Positions 56,567-64,000 of a DNA stretch of 64,000 bases are shown piece by piece. The position numbers and the translations under genes were made by a program. Origin of the DNA: Anisodus tanguticus (lineage: Eukaryota; Streptophyta; Magnoliopsida; Solanales; Solanaceae); assembly GCA_034509755.1 (NCBI GenBank), contig CM067550.1, positions 4,519,001 through 4,583,000 of the forward strand, read 5' to 3'. The notes beneath the pieces were generated by a model. The model was not told where the DNA came from, searched no databases, and was given only the letters and a program-made list of their open reading frames with translations. Every line of letters begins with the position of its first letter. Positions within the stretch are counted from its first letter, which is position 1.

Positions 56567-59500
56567 CTAAGCATATTCACCCCTCCTGCTAGATCTAGAC
56601 CCTGGTCCAAAAACAGTCAACTCCTCTCTATTATACTTCAAGCTTCTTGCTTCTTGCCTAGAAATCTGATAAGCATTCATCAACACTTCTTCTGGCATTG
56701 CTCTAATTGCTGATAATCTTCCAGCGAGTGGACTCGTCATGGCGTTGTCGTTAGTCTTGAACGCGATGTACTCGAGCCCTTCGTTGCCCGCTCTTTTGAC
56801 TATGGCGAAGTTTTGGGGCACGATGAGTAGTTGATTCTGTCTGACTTCGTCGTCGAACACCGATCTTCCGGTGTTTCCGACTACTTGAATTCGGCCGCTT
56901 CCTCTGATGATGTAGATGATTGAGTGAGCGTTCGTGTTCCAGTGTGGTGCCACTATGGCATTCTGCAAAATCAAACAATTAACATAAGAAAATTTGTTGC
57001 TACACATTTACACTAGGCTGTTTGGTTACAACAATTAGGGGGTATCCCAGTATAAAATCTGAAATTATGTTTCGTTGTGGTATTAATTAAAACTAGAATA
57101 AAATTAATCCCCAAATCATGAAATTATAGATCCATCTCATAGAGAAAGTGAGATTATATATATGTATCTTGGTTATATTTCTGATAATAATCTTGGAATA
57201 ACCTTTTTTGGAACTAAATGGTCCCTAACACAATAACACCAAATTAGGAGTAGAGTTTAAAACTCATTAACTTAAATTATTATTATTATTATTATTTGTC
57301 CTTTAAATATTTTGTACCCTTACAAATCACTTAATAGCAGTAGAATTTAAAATTCATAAACTTCAAAATAAGTAATTATTTTTTGTCCTTTCAAATTTTT
57401 GCACACCCTTAAAATAAAATCACTTAATAGTTGTAGTCGCTAAAAACCATTTGTCTAAACAACCTCTTAAACATCTCTTTTATATTTTTCTATACTACCT
57501 CCGAATGTAATAAATACTTGATTTTTTATTTATATAAAATAGCAAATATTTTAAAATAAATTAATTGGCAATTAAAAGCTATTATAGCTTGTGATGTCAT
57601 ATAAAAGAAAATCAGAAAAATGGTTTAATGAATTCTCGTAAATTTGAGTATATGTACCCGGTAGAGGGTTCCTCTCTCAGCGCTGAGCTGGAGCCAGTTA
57701 AGAATAGGGAGTGTGTTGCTGTTGACAGTGCTGACACGTCCTCCACGTGGATTGTACACGTCAGATCTCGAAGGATGACCGATGTTCTCCCTCAACTTCA
57801 TCGTACACAATGTTTCTTCCAATCCATTCACAGGCCATCTTCCTCCTTGTTGTTGTTCTTCTGGAAGATTTAAACGGAGCTCTTCGGCTTTCACGATAAC
57901 GCCTCTCTCTTCGTTCTGTCCCTGAAGTTTCCTTATGGTCTCGACGTCCACGTTGAATGCTTCGGACAAAAGTTGTGTGTCGAAGCCGTTGAAGATGTTG
58001 CCTCCAGTTGATCTCTCTTGTTCGGATCTCCTTGCTTGCATTGTTGTTTCTTGTTGCCTTCCTACGAATTGTTGTTGTACACCACGTTGTGGATTTCCAG
58101 CTAGGAAGAAGCTCTACATTATATACAATTAAAAAGTTTAGTTGAATCGAAGTTCTAATTATAATAAGGTAAAGTACACAAATAGTGGAAGTTACTTGTG
58201 GGTAGTTCGACTCGGAAAGCAAAGATAGATAGATACCTCTTGTTATTGATTTATCTAATTTTATTTGATTCTCCAAATAGTAACTTTGTTACATAAAGTA
58301 AAATAGTTGGACAAAGGGAGTACTATATAACCTAAATAAATCTAGTACTACTTTTTTCACAAGTACACAAAAAGATTTACAAATGCTGGTGTGCTTTAAT
58401 TTATGCATTTTCTGAATCCATCAATTAAAGAAAAAGACCACTACCTACTTTTTGAAAATTAAGAAAAAAATTGTGTCATGCGGTTAAATCTTTTTCTACA
58501 AATTTACTATTGCAATTTTGTTTTAATTAGTTTTAACTTTTAAGCAATAATGTTCTTTGACCATTAATTTTTCAAATACTTAAATACAAGTTATATCCGA
58601 ATTCACACTGAAAATTAAATAGTTTGACATCATACTCCAAATAAAGGAAACGGATATATTCTTTTACTATTGACTAATACTAATTTTAATATAATTTAAA
58701 TTTATGTTACCCTGAAGCTGAGATCAAGTTGATTAGCATGGTTGGAAGTGTCAAGAAGTGAGACAGTAACGATTGGTTCCTCAGCATCATTATACATCCA
58801 GAAACTGACTCCTGCCGGCAAAGCAAGAACATCACCGGCTCTGAAACGTCTCAATTTCTGGTGCCTGTCGTTGAAACTCCGGCGTCTTTCTCCGGTCCTC
58901 GATTCTCCTGATTGAGCTTCATATGTCTCAGCACACCCCGGTATCATAGTCGAGTGGATACCTCTCCCTGCATTATTAATTAATTCATCAAACACCCCCA
59001 AATTTTAATCAATTTGTCACACGGATAATTAAAAAGAAATTGTCACCGCAGATATAAAAATAAATAAATAAATATGTCAACTCTATCTAGTAGCTTAAAT
59101 ATCTGTAAATTTAAAGTGACATGCTCACACACTTTAATATATGATTTTGAGTTCAACTTTTACTACCACCTTTTATAAAAGTTTTTTTTTTTAAAATGAT
59201 GTGCTTCACAAAAAAAAAAAAAAAAAATCTTAAATCTGCACGTCATCGAGAACACATGTTACAAATTAAAATAAATGAGAGTAACTTTTATATAAGTCAG
59301 CTAAAAAAATAACTATAAGTAATCATAACTTTTATATAAGTCAACTAAAAAGATAACTATAAGTAATCATAAGTAACACACAAAAAAAAAGAACTATAAT
59401 TAATAAGATAAGAATTTCTTTACACTTTTTAGTGTATCTATGAATTTAATCCAATAAATAAATGTCCGTTCTATCTAATTGTTCAACCTTATGGACAAAA

Positions 59501-60142
59501 AGTTGCATTAGTGGCGGACAAAATAAAATTGCTAAAGAACAAAAATTCGCTAATTTTGTTAGCTATGAAATTACTTATTTAATGACGGATTAGAAATAGA
59601 TTAGCGATGTAAAGAGCGAAAATTCATTGCTAATTTTGCTAGCTATGAAATTAGCTGTTTAACTAAGATGATTTTTGTAGGTAATTTTTATTTTGTAGTG
59701 TTAGATTAGTGATGACATAATTCAACACAAAAAATACCAATCAAACAATTAACGAAAGAGTTGAACAAGAAAACGGTATGTTGAATTAATTACCTTGGAT
59801 AATGTACATGAGCTGGGGAGTGTTGGTATAGTAAGGAAGCAAAAGCCCATTTCGCCTAATTTCATGGCGAACGGCTTGAACTCCAGCACACTCGAATTGT
59901 TCCTGAGTAGCATCCCAGAACTCAATCACACCGGCCTCAGACTCGAATTTCCGAGTGGGTTCTTGAGCATTCAAACGCTCAATTTGGCACTCGGTTTTCG
60001 ACCTGAGAGCACGGTTTTGTTGCTGCTGTTGAAGCCTCTGCCACACACTCTGTTGCTCCAAGAGCTGAGCAAAACAGCCATGGGAGAGAACTAAAAAGCA
60101 AAGGCTAAAAGAAAGGAGTGATACTGAGGAATAAGTAGCCAT
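56567..60142 (-). CDS. 11S seed storage globulin (legumin type), 485 aa, 4 exons
   Basis: Exons (minus): 60142-59794, 58967-58711, 58113-57658, 56962-56567. Lengths total 1458 nt in phase with GT-AG borders, and the three introns fit the classic legumin gene structure. Residues 1-25 (MATYSSVSLLSFSLCFLVLS, then HGCFA) are a signal peptide, with Gln26 as likely mature start. Cupin 1 has CQIERLNAQEP (Cys52) and GVIEFWDATQEQFECAGV (Cys85), the usual intrachain disulfide pair. The acidic chain's variable segment is short. The conserved processing site N-G lies at 298-299 in NGLEETLCTMKL, and Cys305 should pair with the acidic chain. The basic chain holds cupin 2 (HWNTNAHSIIYIIRGSGRIQ; NFAIVKRAGNEGLEYIAFKT). 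The product is made on ER ribosomes, assembled as trimers, cleaved by legumain in the protein storage vacuole and packed as hexamers. Seed expression is expected from the promoter. No defect was seen. Confidence 0.97.
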
Positions 60143-60350
60143 TGTTGTGTGTTTGGAAAAAAACTGTGGTGATGGAAAGTGGAGATGAGAATTGATGGAA
60201 TTTATAGGAAGGAGAAGGGGTTTTGAGGTTTGACACGTACTTGTTCTGCATGGATGAAAGTGTTGCATGCTTTACACATATTGAAGAGCATTTGAGTGTA
60301 TGTGGCTAATGGATTCAGTTATTTTTGTGTTTGTATTTGCATGGCTCTTG
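60143..60350 (-). promoter_or_regulatory. seed-type promoter of the 11S globulin gene
   Basis: Read on the minus strand there is a TATAAA box (60206-60201) about 60 bases from the start codon. RY elements CATGCA lie at 60252-60247, 60269-60264 and 60343-60338, and a CAAACAC seed motif at 60333-60327. An ACGT core (GTACGTGTC on the minus strand) lies at about 60231-60240. RY motifs are bound by B3 factors (ABI3/FUS3/LEC2) and ACGT cores by bZIP factors. This combination is the standard architecture of storage-protein promoters and supports embryo-specific expression. Confidence 0.85.
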
Positions 60351-62310
60351 TATTCTTATTCTAGCTACCGGTACTAGTGTAATCACTAATCAACCAGCTG
60401 AGAGTAATTTTAGTACGTGTACATGTTATGTGTTCTGTATCTTATTGCACAATGCATACTAGTGTAGGAGCACAAACAATAATATACCCCTTCTATTTTA
60501 ATTTATGAGGCGAAGTTTGATTTAGCAGGAGGTTTTAAGAGCTTTTTTAAAACGTGATTCTTAAAGTATGGGTAAAATAGAGTCCTTATGTTTATATATG
60601 TAGCTTTAGTTACACTTTTGTATACTTACTTATAGCCCGTTTGGTTGGGCTTATGGGTTTTTATTTATAAATCAAAAGTCATAAGTTAAGAAATTCTAAC
60701 TCATGACTTTTTGCTTATTTTTATTATTGTAGTTTTAAAACGAGTGCTTCAAAGCACTTTTTTTTTATTTTATTCAAACACTATAAAAATGCTTTAAAAC
60801 GATTTTGACTTAAAAATATTTTAAATCTAAACAGGATCTTAGTAGTTCATATATGTATGTCCAAGTATCGGAGTTCAAATTGCATTAATTACCTCATCTC
60901 TTTATAGGATAGATGGTCTATCACTCAAATCTGATTAGGGAGAAGTAGCCACTTTTTTATACTCCCTCGTATCAAAGTGTAATCTTATTGGAAGATGAAT
61001 ATAACGTAGAAAATTTAAACTAAAACAAAAAAAAAGTATAGGTAAAATAAGAAAATTAAACGTTTTATTATTTCTAAATATAAAAAATGTCATTTGTCAT
61101 GAGTCAAAAAATTGTGTCACATTAAATGAAATATAAGACATGCAATAATAAAGAAGGGGAAATAACTCATATATACATCTCAGGTTAGTTTGAAGCTGAT
61201 GTAACTCATTGTATCATCGGTATAGCCGATGTAGCTAGCGCACTATATTATCGGTGTATAGATAATGTATATGTTCTGTATAGTTAATATAAACAGTAAA
61301 TATTCTCTGTATATATAATGTATATTCTTCGTATACGTATAACTATATATAACAATGTATCTGCACTATTTCTACAAGCATTGGATAATGAGACTGCACA
61401 AAAGAAAACAATTAATCCAAGAAAGAGTTATGAAATGAATAGCTCGTGTGCTAACATTCTTCTTACGTTCCTTTGTAGTTAGTGTTTTATACATATGCCT
61501 GTTGTTAATACGTTTCTCATTTTAATTTTTGTTCTAGTTTTGCTTTTGTACATGAAAACTAGAGAAAAAACTGATTCATTGTCTGGTTTATTCAAATAAA
61601 AATTTGAATAGCTTTAAAAGCAGGTAACTTTTGAGATAGATCACCTAAGTGCCCAAAGTGTGTGGGTCTACCTGAAGAAAGGCTTATCGTCCTTAATGTC
61701 TTAGCTAGGATATTTAAAGTTGTTGTTGGAGATGCTGGAAGGTTAAAGAGGAAAAGATATTATCGAATGGTGAGTTGTGAAACAAAAGCTTCAAAACCTA
61801 GAAAAAAAAGCGGCAAACATGGTGAAGTGGTGGTCTGGTGCATCGATTGAGAAAGGGTATAGGCTTGGTCACGAGGGTTTTTACAAAAAAAAAAACTGGT
61901 AAAATGATAATTAAGGAGTAGTTTGGTCATATTTGGCAAAATAGATGACTGAATGGACATGGGGCTCAATTTTCCCTAGTAAAAAAGAAAAGGTTAAGAA
62001 TCTAAATCCTTTTTTCATACGTTTTACAGGGAGTATTAATATTTTCTTATGGATCCTCAACATTTAACTACAGAACTTCAGTTACAGTTGAACAGAAAAA
62101 TCAAAATCTGGATAAAGAAAATCAAAAGGTAGGGTGAAGCTCCGGGCTTCCTCCGTTGCTAGCTAAAATAAAAGGACCAAATGGGTACATGGTATAGATA
62201 ATATTTAAGAGGAGGCATTTAACTACTGTAGCTATACTTTAAATTAATTATCTACCGTAATTATACTATGTATGTAATTACTATAGTAGCTATAATATAG
62301 TAATTATAGT
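60351..62310. other. intergenic, with one probable MITE (about 60632-60840)
   Basis: No gene is seen. At 60632 the phrase TATAGCCCGTTTGGTTGGGC begins an element ending near AAATCTAAACAGGATCTTA (60840). The ends are roughly inverted and the interior has paired ATAAGTTAAGAAATTC-type words, so a degenerate MITE is likely. A 62-codon frame at 61662-61850 has no recognisable domain. Near 62220-62315 several ATTATAGTTACTATAGTAGC-type inverted words occur. Confidence 0.45.
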
Positions 62311-62315
62311 TACTA

Positions 62316-62797
62316 TGTTAGGATTTGAGTCCCAAATTCGACTTAATCAGAAAATAGAAAATAAACGAAGAATAAATAACACACACAAATTTGTAGTGAT
62401 TCACTCTCAATGCGAGAGCTATGTCCACTTTGCCGCTGCAGATCTTTTATTAAGGAAGAAATATTACAAAGTGTTTACAACACTCAACCTCACAACTCCA
62501 ATCCCAATTACACCCAAGAATTTTCTCACCAAAATTCTCTCAAAAGCTTCTCTTGCTTAAGATTTTCACTAAGAGTATTTCTCTTAGTTTTTTTCTCTCT
62601 TGTGTTTGGATGACGTCTACAAGAGAAAGAATGCATCTATTTATAGGGGTGAAAACTCCCCTTGATGTCATGGGTGACATCAAACTACCTCATCTGGATG
62701 TCATTGGTGACATCAAACTACCTCATCTTGATGTCATTGGTGACATCAAAAGAAAGAAAATATTTCCACATGGGCTGCCCATTATTATTGACTAACA
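62316..62797. mobile_element. possible LTR or LTR fragment (TGTTAG...CTAACA)
   Basis: The block begins TGTTAGGATTTGAGTCCC and ends CTAACA, short inverted termini of LTR type. On the minus strand it contains a TATAAATAGATGC-like TATA box (about 62636-62648). The flanking 5-mers (TACTA and ACATA) do not match, so it may be a fragment or an old insertion. It contains a 33-bp repeat. Confidence 0.4.
62664..62750. repeat. 33-bp tandem repeat, about 2.6 copies
   Basis: Units start at 62664, 62697 and 62730, each beginning GATGTCAT(G/T)GGTGACATC. Each start is itself a near palindrome (GATGTCA...TGACATC). The unit length is a multiple of three, so one plus-strand frame reads a repeating DVIGDIKLPHL 11-mer. 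I regard the coding appearance as incidental. Confidence 0.9.
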
Positions 62798-62959
62798 ACA
62801 TAGACGTGGACGGAGGGATGATGGGGAATTCGATCCCCGAGGTGGTCTTTGTTGTTATCTGGCCAAAATTCATGGACAACCGACCGAAATTCAAGACAAT
62901 CGACTTTAACATATACCCTTCTCGTTATCTTTGTTGCTACCTGACCGGAATTTATCAGA

Positions 62960-63462
62960 TGTGAATGTATTTTTTTTTGTATTTCTCCGATCTAGCCTGA
63001 TTTGAGTATATTCTTCATTTATATATATTGCATATATTTCTATATTTTGAAGGAGATTATTTTTTGTTTTTTCTCTTGTATTTTCTGAATTTTTGTTATT
63101 TGAATACAATTGAATTTAATACAGTGCAAAAGTAGCTACGAATGAATATAACTGAATAGCCCGGTATTTTTTGAATTTTTGTTGTTTGAATACAGTCGAA
63201 TTGAATATAGTGTAAAAGTAGTTATAAATGAATGCAACCAAATTGAATACAATCGAATTGAATATAATGTAAAATTAGCTATAAATGAATACAGTCGAAT
63301 TGAATACAACCGAATTGAATACAGTGAATTGAATATATCAGAATACACCCTATGACAAGAAATTAGTAGCTACGAGCCGTAATTAACTAAACTCGTGTAT
63401 TTCTATATTTTGAAGGAGATTTTTTTTTATTTTTTCTCGTGTTTTCTGAATTTTTGTTATTT
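62960..63462. repeat. minisatellite-like GAATACA(A/G)TCGAATT repeat with flanking direct repeat
   Basis: From 63100 to 63345 the words GAATACAGTCGAATTGAATA and GTGCAAAAGTAGCTACGAATG-like variants recur irregularly. On each side lies a diverged copy of a roughly 70-bp block starting ATTTCTATATTTTGAAGGAG (63037 and 63399). The right block is interrupted at 63463 by an LTR. The array is noncoding and probably part of an older element. Confidence 0.65.
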
Positions 63463-64000
63463 TGTCACGCCCCAAAACATGAGTCGAACGGACTATGCTC
63501 TACATGCATCTACTGTGATCTTGTAATAGGATAAATGACATAACTTGTAACACAAATAAATTATTTTGTACATGAACGTGGCCATTGGCTCATGGTATGC
63601 AATTGAATATAAAATAACTCACTTACTCTATCTATGAAGCCTCTATGAGTACCTATTATTGAATGACTAATACAAGTGTTGGGACAGGGCCCAAAGCTAC
63701 CATAATCTCTAACATTTGTAATTACTAGACCTGACTCGGTCCCAGGTGAAATTGGAGCTTGCAACTCTTCCGTTGATGATCTGCACTATCTAACAAACCA
63801 GTCAGCCAACCTGTACAATTAGACATGCAATGTGAAATATAACAAATGCAGCGCCCCCGGCAAAAGGGACTCACCCCGGTATAACCCACATTTGATACAA
63901 AATATTGCTACTTCCTTCGATTTCATACTTAAACCATTTCACGTGTTATGCCGGTTTTCACCGTATACAATAATGATATTATTTTAACAAGGATACATAT
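63463..64000. mobile_element. gypsy-type LTR running off the right edge
   Basis: It begins TGTCACGCCCCAAAACATG, a common start of Ty3/gypsy LTRs in plants (inverse orientation ...GGGGCGTGACA). It shares the phrase GGGACAGGGCCC with the LTR at 22129-24133 and has a similar overall style, so both likely belong to related families. By analogy with that copy the element may lie on the minus strand. The other end is outside the window. Confidence 0.7.

Noticed and set aside
61662..61850. 62-codon frame with a basic C-terminal part
   Set aside because: It is too short, has no recognisable motif, and the DNA around it is repeat-like.
63136..63348. 70-codon frame with repeated YSIRLYS
   Set aside because: The periodicity comes from the GAATACA-type minisatellite and not from a protein.
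1..64000. CRISPR arrays, bacterial operons, phage or plasmid genes
   Set aside because: The window is plant nuclear DNA with introns and plant transposons. The direct repeats seen (45 bp, 33 bp, about 150 bp MITE units) have no spacer-repeat structure or associated genes.
1..64000. tRNA, rRNA or snoRNA genes
   Set aside because: Apart from tRNA-derived SINEs with degenerate promoter boxes, no cloverleaf or conserved rRNA segment was recognised. A covariance-model search would be needed to exclude small RNA genes.

Overview
The window looks like nuclear DNA from a flowering plant, most likely Solanaceae. It is AT-rich, its genes have many introns, and it carries an 11S seed globulin gene and an XBAT35-type ubiquitin ligase gene. 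It also holds tRNA-derived SINEs, an RTE-type LINE 3' tail ending in TTG repeats, and palindromic MITEs of a kind I associate with Solanaceae. The family assignment rests on recognising these repeats by eye, without any database search.

Only three protein-coding genes look intact, all on the minus strand. (1) 28895-33249 encodes a small protein of about 260 residues. Its N-terminal exons resemble the USP8-dimerisation/MIT-like helical region of AMSH deubiquitinases, and its last exon encodes a C-terminal RING finger. (2) 42533-47934 is a nine-exon XBAT35-like ankyrin-RING E3 ligase; all exons join in phase to 460 residues. (3) 56567-60142 is a four-exon 11S globulin (legumin) of 485 residues, with an RY-motif seed promoter on its upstream (right) side. 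Genes 1 and 2 share a nearly identical RING C-terminus and lie about 9 kb apart, but gene 1 has serine at one predicted zinc ligand.

The rest is mostly transposable elements. 1-5884 holds MITEs, a LINE tail, a SINE and a 710-bp hAT-type element. 5890-10919 is a complete but coding-dead Copia element (minus strand, 278-bp LTRs, CTAAG target duplication). 15293-18812 is a hAT element with perfect 8-bp target duplications and very GC-rich ends. 20840-22128 is a retroelement ORF fragment, followed by a minus-strand Ty3/gypsy 3' LTR and partial pol (22129-26415) that runs directly into a second, 5'-truncated hAT copy (26416-28293).

34911-41165 is a broken tandem array of a kelch-like gene. It is split by a 2.9-kb solo LTR (36203-39079, AAACC duplication) and a 514-bp MITE (39905-40418), and paralogous units show the empty sites. 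48.5-56.2 kb holds a LINE fragment, possible LTR debris, and two 5' halves of different Copia elements fused head-inward near 52550. After the globulin promoter come MITEs, an LTR-like piece with a 33-bp repeat, a minisatellite-like stretch, and a gypsy LTR running off the right edge.

The best candidate for something undescribed is the AMSH-N-like/RING gene: a ubiquitin-pathway domain combination I do not recognise, with an altered RING, lying close to an XBAT35-like gene that has the same C-terminus.
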